64,000 nucleotides of DNA from DATFRY01 sp963764695 (GCA_963764695.1 CAVXTW010000022.1:124001-188000); one strand, 5' to 3'. Shown: positions 18,953 to 30,206, counted from the first letter of the stretch. Numbers and translations are program-made. The notes: generated from the letters alone by a model not told the origin.

Positions 18953-18980
18953 TTGCGGCGGCGCGGTTCGCGGCTATCCT
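18953..18980 (+). promoter_or_regulatory. Promoter for the 18988 gene, near-leaderless
   Basis: TTGCGG, 16-base spacer, TATCCT, then 7 bases to the ATG at 18988 with no Shine-Dalgarno. Confidence 0.5.
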
Positions 18981-18987
18981 CGCTGGC

Positions 18988-19944
18988 ATGAAGCTGCACG
19001 GCATGGTGGACCTGCATGTGTCGGGGGAGCGGATCCTGCGCGAGCCGACGTTCTGGGATCGCATCAAGAAGCGGTTCGGGGGCGAGCCGGACCTGCGCAC
19101 CGACCGGATGCGGGCCGCCCTCGAGGCGACCGCCGTGGTCGAGGCCACGCGCAAGGCGCTGTCCCGCCTCGGCGCCACCAACGCCGTGTCGCTGGTCATC
19201 GACGACCAGGTGCTCTTCCAGGACCACGACGGCCACCCGGACGACCTCGGCGATCTGTTCCTGGCCTTCTCCGACAACGAGTCGGTGTTCGGCGGCGGCT
19301 TCGGCCTGCTGCGCCTGGCCGTCGAGCACCGCGAGGCCGGGCTGCACCTCATCCTGGAGGTGGTCGCGCGCACCGAGCACGGCGACGAGGAGCCGGCCGC
19401 GCGCATCGTCATCTCCGGCCGCATCTCCGACTTCGAGCCGCGCACCGGCGAGGACGCCGACGCGTACCGCACGCGGGTCGAGCCGCTGACGAAGGATGCG
19501 TCGCTCATCGAGGTGTCGCGCCGCCAGTTCGAGTCGTTCGTGGACCGAGTGGCCGACGCCATGCGCGCGTCGATGCCGGAGGCGCGGGTGACGGTCGGCA
19601 AGGCAGAGGCGCAGGTGACGCGGCCGAGCGATCGCCCGCAGCGCGCCCAGGCGCCGGATCCCACCGACCCGCGCTACGACCCGTACGATCGCTACTATCC
19701 GTCGCCGTTCGACTCGATGCTGTCGGTGCTGATGTGGACGTCGCTGCTGTCGTTCGCCATGCCGCCGCACGTCGTGGTGGTCAACCAGCAGGGCGACGCC
19801 CTGGGCAGCGGGCAGGACGCGGCGGCCATCGACCAGGCCGGCGATCACGGTGGCGGTGACGCCGGCGGCGACGGCGGCGGTGATGGCGGCGGCGACTTCG
19901 ACGGCGGCGGCGACTTCGGCGGCGACATGGGCGACCTGCTCTGA
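18988..19944 (+). CDS. Conserved-looking protein with Gly/Asp-rich tail, function unknown
   Basis: 318 residues. It starts MKLHGMVDLHVSGERILREP and has an alpha/beta-looking first 220 residues (NAVSLVIDDQVLFQDHDGHP, FGLLRLAVEHREAGLHLILEV). A Tyr/Pro-rich segment (YDPYDRYYPSPFDSML) and a hydrophobic stretch near residue 255 follow. The tail is a repetitive Gly/Asp low-complexity run (GGGDxGGD units) ending GDMGDLL. I do not recognise a family; the acidic Gly repeats recall calcium- or metal-binding or flexible secretion tails but match no RTX nonapeptide. The ATG at 18988 is fixed by the -10 at 18975. Confidence 0.7.
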   Translation: MKLHGMVDLHVSGERILREPTFWDRIKKRFGGEPDLRTDRMRAALEATAVVEATRKALSRLGATNAVSLVIDDQVLFQDHDGHPDDLGDLFLAFSDNESVFGGGFGLLRLAVEHREAGLHLILEVVARTEHGDEEPAARIVISGRISDFEPRTGEDADAYRTRVEPLTKDASLIEVSRRQFESFVDRVADAMRASMPEARVTVGKAEAQVTRPSDRPQRAQAPDPTDPRYDPYDRYYPSPFDSMLSVLMWTSLLSFAMPPHVVVVNQQGDALGSGQDAAAIDQAGDHGGGDAGGDGGGDGGGDFDGGGDFGGDMGDLL

Positions 19945-19974
19945 TCGCGCGCGGCGGTCTCGCCCGCACCGAAA

Positions 19975-20475
19975 TCAGTTGAGAGGACGGCCGCGGTCGT
20001 CGATGTCGATGACCCGGCCGCCCTCGAGCGGCGCCGGCTCGCCCGGCTGCGGGTCGGCCCGGTGCGCCGCGGCGCGCGGATCGATCGCGAACGCGGCCAT
20101 GCGGGTCTCCACCCAGCCGCGCGTGGCCCGGCCGATCAGCCGGCGCACCGGCGGGATCAGCAGCGCGAGGCCGGCCACCGTGCTCATCACGCCCGGCAGG
20201 ACCAGGAGGACTCCGGCCAGCGCCAGCAGCCCGGCCGACAGAAGGCCCTCGCGCGGCTGCGCGCCGTCGCGGCGGGCGGTCTGGAGATCGGCGAGCACGC
20301 GGCGCCCCTCGCTGCGGGCCAGGCGACCGCCCAGGATCGCGCTGGCCAGGACGAAGGCGAGCACCGGCCAGCCGCCGATGTGCCGCGCGATCACGACCAG
20401 GAGGTAGACGTCGGCGAGCGGCAGCAGCAGGGCGAGGAGGAACAGGAGGCGGCGCACGTCCAGAAACCGTGGCAC
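19975..20475 (-). CDS. fxsA: FxsA-family membrane protein
   Basis: 166 residues with the FxsA layout: an N-terminal helix pair (LLFLLALLLPLADVYLLVV), the cytoplasmic loop LGGRLARSEGRRVL, then helices around LLVLPGVMSTVAGLALLIPPVR. FxsA homologues are membrane proteins of poorly known function; overproduction of the E. coli protein relieves F exclusion of phage T7. The C-terminal 35 residues are Pro/Asp-rich and ordinary for this GC content. GTG start. Confidence 0.85.
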   Translation of the reverse strand: MPRFLDVRRLLFLLALLLPLADVYLLVVIARHIGGWPVLAFVLASAILGGRLARSEGRRVLADLQTARRDGAQPREGLLSAGLLALAGVLLVLPGVMSTVAGLALLIPPVRRLIGRATRGWVETRMAAFAIDPRAAAHRADPQPGEPAPLEGGRVIDIDDRGRPLN

Positions 20476-20515
20476 ATCGGCGGCCGCTCGGCGACCGCTC
20501 GATGCGACGGGCGGC

Positions 20516-23464
<2,949 letters not shown>

Positions 23465-23472
23465 GGGGTGTA

Positions 23473-23501
23473 ACCCTACGGAACGGACGTTCAGGCGTCA
23501 A
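23473..23501 (-). promoter_or_regulatory. uvrA promoter, near-leaderless
   Basis: On the minus strand: TTGACG (23501-23496), 17-base spacer, TAGGGT (23478-23473), then 8 bases to the ATG at 23464. No LexA box was recognised. Confidence 0.6.
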
Positions 23502-23534
23502 GGCCTCCGCGAGGGCGGCGGTGGAGAGCAGATG

Positions 23535-23540
23535 TAGAAT
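23535..23540 (+). promoter_or_regulatory. -10 element for the OmpA-type gene
   Basis: TAGAAT ends 9 bases before the ATG at 23550, without a Shine-Dalgarno. No convincing -35. Confidence 0.45.
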
Positions 23541-23549
23541 GGCCGACCA

Positions 23550-24554
23550 ATGGCCAAGGACGACTTCGACGATCTGACGCCGATCCCCCGCTACCGCGGC
23601 CGGACCGTCTTCCGCCTCACCTTGCTCAGCATCCTGGCGCTGGCCGCCGCCGGCGTGGCCGGCTACTACGCCTGGATCTACCGGGCCGAGGTCGAGGCCA
23701 GCGCCGACGAGCTGACCGCGGGGCGCACCGCCCGGACCGAGCTCACCAAGCTCAAGGAGCGCTACGCCGAGCTCGACAGCAAGGTGTCGGGCAGCGAGAC
23801 CAAGCTCAAGGAGGCGGAGACCCAGGTCGCGGGAGCCAAGGCCGACCTGACCGCGACGCAGGAGGAGCTCGAGACGCTCCGCACCCAGCGGGCCGAGACC
23901 GAGAAGCGCCTGGCCGCCTTCAAGGAGCTGACCGACAGGTTCCAGAAGATGATCCAGGCCGGCAAGATCGAGGTGAAGGTCCGCAACGGCGTGCCGCTCA
24001 TGGCGCTGCCGGCCGAGGTGCTGTTCCCGTCGGGCAGCGCGGCGCTGTCGCGCCCGGGCGAGCTGGCCGTCATGGAGGTCGGCATCACGCTCAAGCAGCT
24101 GCCCAACCGGCGCTTCATGGTCGTCGGCCACACCGACAACCTGCCGGTCAAGAGCGCCACCTACAAGGACAACTGGGAGCTGTCAACCGCGCGCGCCGTC
24201 ACCGTGACGCAGTTCCTCATCAGCGTCGGGCTCAGCCCCAAGATGATGATGGCCGCCGGCCACGGCGAGCACGACCCGGTCATGCCCAACAAGACCAAGG
24301 AGGGCCGCGAGAAGAACCGCCGCATCGAGATCATCCTGATGCCGGACCTCGCCGAGATGCCCCCCATGCCGGGCCAGCCGGAAGAGAAGCCGGTCCCTGA
24401 AGAGAAGCCGGTCAACGACAAGCCCGAGGAGCCGGCCAAGCCGGCCGCGGAACCGGCGAAGCCGGAGGAGCCGGCCAAGCCGGCCGAGGAGCCGGCCAGG
24501 CCCGCCGGCGGTGGCGAGAGCGGGAAGCCGGCCAAGGCGGCCGGGCAGAAGTAG
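23550..24554 (+). CDS. OmpA/MotB-domain envelope protein with coiled coil
   Basis: 334 residues in four parts. There is one membrane helix (about residues 23-45), a long coiled coil (50-135, ELTKLKERYAELDSKV), and an OmpA-like peptidoglycan-binding domain (about 150-265) with VVGHTDNLPVKS, NWELSTARAVTV and EKNRRIEIIL. The Pro/Glu/Lys-rich tail contains repeated PEEPAKPAE-type units. The domain order resembles MotB-like or cell-wall anchoring proteins tied to the inner membrane. No MotA partner is adjacent, so an envelope-tethering or divisome-type role is more likely than a flagellar stator. Confidence 0.88.
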   Translation: MAKDDFDDLTPIPRYRGRTVFRLTLLSILALAAAGVAGYYAWIYRAEVEASADELTAGRTARTELTKLKERYAELDSKVSGSETKLKEAETQVAGAKADLTATQEELETLRTQRAETEKRLAAFKELTDRFQKMIQAGKIEVKVRNGVPLMALPAEVLFPSGSAALSRPGELAVMEVGITLKQLPNRRFMVVGHTDNLPVKSATYKDNWELSTARAVTVTQFLISVGLSPKMMMAAGHGEHDPVMPNKTKEGREKNRRIEIILMPDLAEMPPMPGQPEEKPVPEEKPVNDKPEEPAKPAAEPAKPEEPAKPAEEPARPAGGGESGKPAKAAGQK

Positions 24555-24585
24555 CGACGATCGAGGCGCTGGTCGTCCGTGCCGA

Positions 24586-25593
24586 TCAGCCACCGAGAAT
24601 CCGACGGTAGAGCTCGACATATCTGTCGGCCATTGCTTCCACCGAGAATCGCTCCTCGACGTCGCGGCGGCAGGCAGCACGGTCGATTCCGTCGATGCGC
24701 GAGAGCGCCGTCACCGCCTCGCCGGCAGAGCGGACGAGAATGCCGGTCTCTCCGTCCTTGACGATCTCGGGCATGCTTCCGCGCCCGACCGCGATCACCG
24801 GGGTCCCGCACGCCATCGCCTCGATCACCGACAGGCCGAAGGGCTCGTCGAAGTTGATCAGGTGGAGCAGCGCACGGGCGCTGCCCAGCGCGCGGACCCG
24901 CTCGGCACCCCCTACCGGCCCGTGGAATCGGACGCGCTCGTCGAGCTGCGGCACGACCTCGCGGTCGAAATAGCCCTGATCCTGGACGATGCCGTAGAGG
25001 TCGAGCCGCCTGCCTGTCAACCTGGCGACGGCGATCGCCTCGGCCGCGCCCTTGTCCGGATGCATGCGGCCGAAGAACAACAGGCCGTCGCTCCCGTGCG
25101 CGTCGAACGGAAATTCGTCCAGCCTGATGCCGTGGTGAATCGTGGCGGCGTAGCGCAGGTCCGGATGCCGGTCGGAATCGCTGATCGCAACGTAATGAAC
25201 GCGATCCTCGTACGGCTTGTACATCGGCAGGATGCGCTCCGATGAGAAGCCGTGAATCGTCGTGACCATCGGCGTGCTCACCAGATTGGCGAATGCATGG
25301 GCGGGAAAATCGGCCTGGTTGTGGATCAGGTCGAACTGGCCAGCGCGCTCGAAGACATGCGCGAGATGGGCGTACTCCCAGACCTTGGCGTCGATCTCCG
25401 GCGCTTCCGAATAGGGCCGCGGCACCACACCATCGAGCCGGCCCGCAGTGATCGAATCGAGCGTGGCGAACAGCGTCACGTCGATGCCTCGCGCGACCAG
25501 CCCCTCGGTCAGCAGGCTCGTCACCAGCTCCCAGGGCCCATAGTGCCGCGGCGGTGTGCGCCAGGCGATCGGCGCGAGCATTGCGACCTTCAT
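24586..25593 (-). CDS. GT4-type glycosyltransferase
   Basis: 335 residues with a GT-B fold. The N-terminal Rossmann half begins MKVAMLAPIAWRTPPRHYGP, the Gly-rich entry typical of group 1/4 transferases. The C-terminal half has LLFFGRMHPDKGAAEAI and the catalytic E-x7-E motif in DEPFGLSVIEAMACGTPVIA. It should transfer a sugar from a nucleotide donor; the acceptor is unknown. Codon use is visibly less GC-extreme than its neighbours (more AT-ending codons), and the gene lies just beyond the 3' end of a tRNA-Leu, a common integration site. It stands alone, with no polysaccharide cluster nearby. Confidence 0.88.
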   Translation of the reverse strand: MKVAMLAPIAWRTPPRHYGPWELVTSLLTEGLVARGIDVTLFATLDSITAGRLDGVVPRPYSEAPEIDAKVWEYAHLAHVFERAGQFDLIHNQADFPAHAFANLVSTPMVTTIHGFSSERILPMYKPYEDRVHYVAISDSDRHPDLRYAATIHHGIRLDEFPFDAHGSDGLLFFGRMHPDKGAAEAIAVARLTGRRLDLYGIVQDQGYFDREVVPQLDERVRFHGPVGGAERVRALGSARALLHLINFDEPFGLSVIEAMACGTPVIAVGRGSMPEIVKDGETGILVRSAGEAVTALSRIDGIDRAACRRDVEERFSVEAMADRYVELYRRILGG

Positions 25594-25674
25594 CGGAGAA
25601 TCAGACCTTGATCGGGAGCCAATCGAATGGCGCCGCGTTCATCGCGACGAGAGGCGACCAGCGCGGAACCAGAG

Positions 25675-25758
25675 TGGGGCAGGAGAGGGTCGAACTCTCG
25701 CGGCCTTTCGGCCCTGGGGTTTTAAGCCCCATGCGTCTGCCAGCTCCGCCACTGCCCC
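25675..25758 (-). tRNA. tRNA-Leu (anticodon UAA)
   Basis: On the minus strand: acceptor GGGGCAG (25758-25752) pairs with CTGCCCC (25682-25676), discriminator A. The anticodon arm is TGGGG-CTTAAAA-CCCCA, giving anticodon UAA. A long class II variable arm (GGGCCGAAAGGCC) precedes the T arm GAGAGTTCGACCCTCTC. CCA is not encoded. Confidence 0.95.
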
Positions 25759-25794
25759 GTAGGCCGGGAGGCATAACATGCGGGGCTGCGGGCG

Positions 25795-26583
25795 TCAGCG
25801 CAGGAGGCGATCGAGGCGGATGGTGGCGGTGTGGAGCTCGCCGGCGAGGTAGCGGGTGCCGGCCGGGTCGGTGCCGTCGGAGTGGCGGATGAAGGTGTTG
25901 AGGACGCGTCCGTCGGCGTCGCGCTTGTCGGTGGGGTGGGCGCGGTCGAGGAAGCCGCGGCGGACGACGCCGCGGGCGAGGTAGATGAACTCGACGACGC
26001 CGCGCGAGTCGGTGCTGATCGCCACGGCGACCAGCGAGGCGGGCTCCTCGGCGACGACGCCGTCGAAGAGCAGGAGATCGCCGAGGCGAGGGCGGGTGGC
26101 GGCGATGCGGGCGTCGACGATCAGTGCGCCGCGCTCGGCGGCCAGGTCGCGCAGGGCAGGGCCGTCGTCGGCGCTGCGCAGGCGCGGATCGAGGCCGGCG
26201 CCGAGGCCGGACAGGGTCGCCAGGGCGAACTGGACGTGGGACGACTCTTCGTCGCGGCCGCCGACGAGGGCGCGCAGGCCCGCGGCCGGGTCGTCGGCGG
26301 TGCGCAGGGAGTCGGACGGGATGGCCAGGCGCACGGGGCGGCGGGCGACCGGGCCACCGCGGCCGCGGCGGTGATCGCGGCCGCCTTCGCGGTAGCGGGC
26401 GCGGATCGGATCCGGCTCCGGGTCGAGCGCGGGCGCGGGGTCAGGCTGCGACAGGCGCGGCGAGGCGTTGACCGCACCGACGAGCGGGGCGCGGAAGTGA
26501 TAGGCGACGGCGCGGCGCCCGCAGCCGGCTGTCACGATCAGCGCGGCGCCCGCGACGGTGCATCCGATCCAGGCGCGAGCCAC
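25795..26583 (-). CDS. Lipoprotein with a possible degenerate NlpC/CHAP-like domain
   Basis: 262 residues starting GTG (MARAWIGC...), with a hydrophobic segment and a lipobox VTAGC at residues 17-21. A Pro/Asp-rich spacer follows. The C-terminal half contains TRPRLGDLLLFDG and VEFIYLARGVVRRGFLD, which resemble the GDLLFF and downstream strands of NlpC/P60-like amidases, but no catalytic Cys or clear His follows. It may be an inactive cell-wall-binding relative; that is weak. The tRNA-Leu lies 36 bases downstream, the TlpA-like gene 74 bases upstream on the same strand. Confidence 0.65.
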   Translation of the reverse strand: MARAWIGCTVAGAALIVTAGCGRRAVAYHFRAPLVGAVNASPRLSQPDPAPALDPEPDPIRARYREGGRDHRRGRGGPVARRPVRLAIPSDSLRTADDPAAGLRALVGGRDEESSHVQFALATLSGLGAGLDPRLRSADDGPALRDLAAERGALIVDARIAATRPRLGDLLLFDGVVAEEPASLVAVAISTDSRGVVEFIYLARGVVRRGFLDRAHPTDKRDADGRVLNTFIRHSDGTDPAGTRYLAGELHTATIRLDRLLR

Positions 26584-26657
26584 ATCGCATGGTAGAGACG
26601 CACCCACGCCGCGGCCAGTTTTCGGCCGGCCGCGCCTTCGCGGTTCAACAGGCTGCG

Positions 26658-27395
26658 CTACTGCTTCGCCGCCGTCACGATGGCGTTGCGCAGGGCCAGG
26701 TAGTCGCGGTTGGCGTCGGCCTCGGACGGGTCGCTGCTCGGGTAGTAGACCGGGCCGGGATGGACGTGGACGACGCGGCCGTCCTTGCCGAGGACGAAGG
26801 TGACGCTGCTGGCGTGGCGGTGGCCGCGCTCGAGCCACCAGGAGCGCAGGGTGCGCCACTCGCGATCGATGGCGAGCGGGAAGGTGATCTTCCAGTCGCG
26901 GATCGCCTCGAGCGGGCGCTTCAGATCTGCCTCCGACGACTCCGGCTTGGCGTGAAACGCGCCGACGAAGGTCACCGGCTGATCGCGAAGCTCCTCGGAC
27001 AGCTTCTGCAGCGCCGGCATGGTCGCCTCGCAGTAGGGGCAGCCGACGGTCCAGAAGCGGACCACCACCACGCGGCCGCGCAGCCCCGCCAGGGTGAGCG
27101 ACTGGCCCTCCGTGTTGGCCCAGCCTCCGAGCTGCCACTCGCCCAGCTGCTGTCCGACCAGCGCGCCGCCGTCGGCCGGGCCGCCGCACTTCGCCTTGCG
27201 CGCGGCCTTCGTCCTCGGATCGTCGTCGGCGTAGTAGCCGAGCGCCGCCATGTCCTCGGCGGCGGTGGGGGCGGGCTCGGGGGCAGCTGCCGCCGCGGGC
27301 GCGGACGCCATGGCCTGCTGCGCTGGCGGCGCGGGCGCGGGAGAGGGAGCGGCGCATGCCGCGAGCGCGAGCGAGATGATGGCGGCGGACTTCAT
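26658..27395 (-). CDS. TlpA/ResA-like thioredoxin-fold lipoprotein
   Basis: 245 residues: a short signal with lipobox LAAC (MKSAAIISLALAAC), an Ala/Pro-rich linker to about residue 60, then an AhpC-TSA/Redoxin domain with the redox motif in FWTVGCPYCEATMPAL (CPYC near residue 120), VTFVGAFHAKPESS and SVTFVLGKDGRVV. Such periplasmic membrane-anchored oxidoreductases reduce apocytochrome c or other disulfides; the multihaem cytochrome at 1754 is a conceivable client. An extra insert near residue 150 (PESSEADLKRPLEAIRDWKI) is typical of longer TlpA relatives. GGGGAA Shine-Dalgarno before the ATG at 27395. Confidence 0.85.
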   Translation of the reverse strand: MKSAAIISLALAACAAPSPAPAPPAQQAMASAPAAAAAPEPAPTAAEDMAALGYYADDDPRTKAARKAKCGGPADGGALVGQQLGEWQLGGWANTEGQSLTLAGLRGRVVVVRFWTVGCPYCEATMPALQKLSEELRDQPVTFVGAFHAKPESSEADLKRPLEAIRDWKITFPLAIDREWRTLRSWWLERGHRHASSVTFVLGKDGRVVHVHPGPVYYPSSDPSEADANRDYLALRNAIVTAAKQ

Positions 27396-27468
27396 CGAAT
27401 TCCCCTTTCCCGGCGCTGTCTCGACAACCGCTCGCGCGCTCCCTCGATTCCCGCCGGTGCCTCGAGAA

Positions 27469-27497
27469 TGGACAGCCGAAGGGGCTGTGTCTACTCT
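27469..27497 (+). promoter_or_regulatory. Promoter for the 27505 gene, leaderless
   Basis: TGGACA, 17-base spacer, TACTCT, then 7 bases to the ATG at 27505; no Shine-Dalgarno. Confidence 0.55.
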
Positions 27498-27504
27498 CTC
27501 TCGG

Positions 27505-27912
27505 ATGAACCAGCGCGTGAAGAAGTGGCGGCAACACGCCGGATACGCGGCGTTCTTGCTGGCCCTCGTGTTCCTGACCACGCGCACCTGCCGCAGCGAG
27601 AACGCCAGCGCCGAGATCCGCTTCCGGGTCGGGCAGGCCGGCGCGGCCCTGCGCGGTCTGGACGCAGAGCTCTTGCGGCCTGGCGAGGACGAGGTGCTCG
27701 GCTTCTACCGGCGCGACTACCCGCAGGGCAGCGGCTCCGGCGCCGGACAGTGGACGGTGCGCGCCGACCCGGGCCTGTACCGCATGAAGGTCGGGCTGCG
27801 GACAGCGGCCGGGATCACGAAGGTGGAGCGCGGCCTCGAGATCTTCGACGGCGCGATCGTCACGATCGATCTGGAGCGGGACCTCGCGCCGCCGCCTCCG
27901 ACCGCGCGATGA
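27505..27912 (+). CDS. Small membrane-anchored protein, function unknown
   Basis: 135 residues: one N-terminal membrane helix (YAAFLLALVFLTTRTC), then a strand-rich soluble domain (SAEIRFRVGQAGAAL, WTVRADPGLYRMKVGL, GAIVTIDLERDL) resembling a small periplasmic beta-sandwich. No family recognised. Its last 53 bases overlap the 3' end of the convergent rRNA methyltransferase gene. The promoter immediately upstream fixes the start. Confidence 0.65.
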   Translation: MNQRVKKWRQHAGYAAFLLALVFLTTRTCRSENASAEIRFRVGQAGAALRGLDAELLRPGEDEVLGFYRRDYPQGSGSGAGQWTVRADPGLYRMKVGLRTAAGITKVERGLEIFDGAIVTIDLERDLAPPPPTAR

Positions 27913-29245
27913 CCAGCGTCTCGACGTGGCCGGTGCCCGGCATCAGGTCGAACGGCTCGACCGAGTCGACGCGCAGGCCGGCGGCGGTGAGCTCGGCGAG
28001 ATCGCGGCCCAGCGACTCGGGCCCGCACGACACGTAGGCCAGCGCCGGCGGCGGCCGGCCGGCCAGCGCGGCCCGCACGGCCGGCTCGAGGCCCTGGCGC
28101 GGCGGGTTGACGACGATGACGTCGACCGGGTCGCGGCCGAGCAGGCGCGGCAGCTCGGCGGCCGGCGCGGCCTCGAAGCGCGCCCGTCCGGACAGGCCGG
28201 CGCGATCGGCCGCGTGCTCGGCGGCTCGCACCGCGCTCGCATTTCGCTCCAGCCCCAGCGCCTGGGCGCCGCGTCCTGCAAGGGCGAAGGCGATGCCGCC
28301 GATGCCGCAGTAGAGGTCGATCGCGCGCGTGCCGGGACCGGCGCCGACGCGATCGGCCAGGCGCGCGTACAGCGCCTCGGCCTGGTCCAGGTGGATCTGC
28401 ACGAACGTGTCGATGGCGACGTCAACGGCGACGCCGGCGATGGTCTCGGCAAGCGCGCCGGAGCCGGCCAGGACCCGGCTCTCGCCGCCGGCCAGGATGG
28501 TGCCGGAGGTGGCGTCGTTCGGCACCCAGACCACGCCGGCCACGCCCGGCTCGGCGATCAGGCTCGTGGCAGCGCGCTCGAGCGCGTCGGCCGGCGCGTC
28601 GCTGGTGGTGACCAGGCCGACCAGCACCTGGCCGGCGCGGCTGGCGCGCACCACCACGTAGCGCAGGTGGCCGGTGCGGAGGCGCTCGTCGTGGACCGCG
28701 AGCTCCGTGCCCGACAGCGCGGCGCGCGCGGCGGCGGCGGCCCGGTCGATCTCGGCCATCACGACGCGGCAGCCGGCGGTGTCAACCCACTCGTGGCTGC
28801 GCGGGGCGTACGCGCCCAGCGCCGGCCCCGACGGCGACGCGGCCACCACGTAGGTGGCCTTGTTGCGGTAGCCGAGCTGGCGCGGCGACGCGACCACCTC
28901 CGCCACCGCCGGCGGCGACGGCAGCGCGGACAGGGCGCGCTCGACCCGGCGGCGCTTGTGCTCGAGCTGCGCCGGGTAGGCCAGGTGCTGCCACGCGCAG
29001 CCGCCGCAGCGCGAGAAGGCCGGGCAGGGCGGTGACACCCGCTCCGGCGCGGGCGGGCCGATGCGCCGGCCGGCCGCCGCCCAGGCGCGCGGCGCGTGCC
29101 GGCTGACGTGCTCGATGGCGACCTCGGCGGTCTCGCCGGGCAGGAGATCGGCCGCGTGCACCTCGACGGCGCCGGCCTGGCCGACGCCGAGCCCCTCGAG
29201 ATCGAGGTCGGTCGCCACGAGCTCGATGCGATCGCCGGCGCGCAT
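27860..29245 (-). CDS. RlmD/TrmA-family rRNA (uracil-5)-methyltransferase
   Basis: 461 residues. An N-terminal TRAM domain (about 1-60) is followed by an iron-sulfur motif with CPAFSRCGGC, a central domain, and a SAM methyltransferase with AIDLYCGIGGIAFAL, VIVVNPPRQGL (motif IV) and the catalytic cysteine in LAYVSCGPESLGRDL. Members methylate U747 or U1939 of 23S rRNA; which one cannot be decided here. The ATG at 29245 begins the TRAM domain; an upstream ATG at 29299 would add 18 residues. Confidence 0.9.
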   Translation of the reverse strand: MRAGDRIELVATDLDLEGLGVGQAGAVEVHAADLLPGETAEVAIEHVSRHAPRAWAAAGRRIGPPAPERVSPPCPAFSRCGGCAWQHLAYPAQLEHKRRRVERALSALPSPPAVAEVVASPRQLGYRNKATYVVAASPSGPALGAYAPRSHEWVDTAGCRVVMAEIDRAAAAARAALSGTELAVHDERLRTGHLRYVVVRASRAGQVLVGLVTTSDAPADALERAATSLIAEPGVAGVVWVPNDATSGTILAGGESRVLAGSGALAETIAGVAVDVAIDTFVQIHLDQAEALYARLADRVGAGPGTRAIDLYCGIGGIAFALAGRGAQALGLERNASAVRAAEHAADRAGLSGRARFEAAPAAELPRLLGRDPVDVIVVNPPRQGLEPAVRAALAGRPPPALAYVSCGPESLGRDLAELTAAGLRVDSVEPFDLMPGTGHVETLVIARSEAAARGPAPDRS

Positions 29246-29349
29246 GCGCCGGAAGAATACCCAGCCCCGCGCTTGGCTCGCAGACGGGCGCCGCCCCATT
29301 TCTCCGACTATGCTCGCCGGGCGGCCCGGACCAGGGTCTGGAGGTCAGG

Positions 29350-29847
29350 ATGGATCAGGCGCTGTTCGTCGTGACGCTGGTGTCGGCGCTCGGATGCGGC
29401 CTCATCGCCGGCGCCTTCTTCGCCTTCTCTTCCTTCGTGATGAAGTCACTGGCCCGGCTGCCGGCCGAGCAGGGCATCGCCGCCATGCAGTCCATCAACG
29501 TGGTCGTGATCAACCCGGTGTTCCTGGGCGTCTTCGTCGGCACGGCGCTGACGTGCGGGCTGCTGGCCATCTCCACCGCGTGGCGCTGGCATGCGGCAGG
29601 CAGCGGTTACCTGGTCGCCGGCGGCGCGCTCTACGTCATCGGTACCTTCGTGGTCACGATGACTCTCAACGTCCCGCGCAACGACGCGCTCGCGGCGGTC
29701 GACCCGAAGAGCGCCGACGGCGCCAAGGTCTGGGCCGACTACATCGTGGGCTGGACCGCCTGGAACCACGTCCGCACCGTCGCGGCGCTGCTGGCCGCCG
29801 CCGCGCTCATCGCGGCGCTGTGGCGGATGCGGGAGGCGGCGGCGTAG
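29350..29847 (+). CDS. DUF1772 (anthrone-oxygenase-like) membrane protein
   Basis: 165 residues, four membrane helices, with the family's conserved TLNVPRNDALAAV and WADYIVGWTAWNHVR segments. DUF1772 covers bacterial relatives of fungal anthrone oxygenases; biochemical roles in bacteria are mostly unknown. A GGAGG Shine-Dalgarno lies just before the ATG, and a TATGCT -10 at about 29308 predicts a normal leader, unlike most gene starts in this window. Confidence 0.82.
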   Translation: MDQALFVVTLVSALGCGLIAGAFFAFSSFVMKSLARLPAEQGIAAMQSINVVVINPVFLGVFVGTALTCGLLAISTAWRWHAAGSGYLVAGGALYVIGTFVVTMTLNVPRNDALAAVDPKSADGAKVWADYIVGWTAWNHVRTVAALLAAAALIAALWRMREAAA

Positions 29848-30175
29848 TGCCGGACCGACAAGCGTCGTCGTTCAGCCACGGCACCGCCGGGCGCATCCGG
29901 GGGACGCGCTGCAGGACGCAGCAGTCGACGGGCGCCATCCCGAGAGCGGAGTTACTGCTCATCATGGGATGCTCGACGAGCGTGAAGCACAGCCGGGTCT
30001 CCCGGTCGGCCACATAGCTGAGCGCCAGTGTACCGCTGACCGACGTGAAGGACCCCGAGCGCACGCGGCTCACCGCCGAGTACTGCTCCTGGGAGACGTC
30101 CGGGATTCTCCGCGACGGAGTGTTCGTCAACATGCAGGCGGCGAGGCAAAGCGGGACGAGCAGGGCGAGGCGCAT
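29807..30175 (-). CDS. Small lipoprotein, function unknown
   Basis: 122 residues with a signal peptide and lipobox LAAC (MRLALLVPLCLAAC). The mature part has four cysteines, including an adjacent pair (PVDCCVLQRV), and ends in a Pro-rich tail. No family recognised. The last 41 bases overlap the convergent DUF1772 gene, so the true 3' part is a little uncertain; the lipoprotein signal supports coding. Confidence 0.6.
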   Translation of the reverse strand: MRLALLVPLCLAACMLTNTPSRRIPDVSQEQYSAVSRVRSGSFTSVSGTLALSYVADRETRLCFTLVEHPMMSSNSALGMAPVDCCVLQRVPRMRPAVPWLNDDACRSGTTPPPPASATAPR

Positions 30176-30206
30176 GAAGCGGGAGTATGAGCCCGGCCTC
30201 TCACAT

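Larger units (their letters stand above)
18685..18987. other. Divergent intergenic region with three stem-loops
   Basis: 303 bases without a gene, between divergent starts at 18684 and 18988. It contains three inverted repeats (18782-18813, 18817-18838 and 18916-18936) and a promoter for the right-hand gene at 18953-18980. No start codon here opens a convincing frame: the in-frame extension of the right-hand gene back to 18814 is Arg/Ala-rich and lies upstream of the promoter. Confidence 0.55.

Noticed and set aside
18814..18987. Extension of the 18988 gene to an ATG at 18814.
   Set aside because: It would run through hairpins and the promoter, and the added residues are Arg/Ala-rich without pattern.
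25594..25674. Attachment-site duplication of the tRNA-Leu end flanking the glycosyltransferase.
   Set aside because: No copy of the tRNA 3' sequence was seen in 24555-24585 or beyond, so an island with both ends is not demonstrated.
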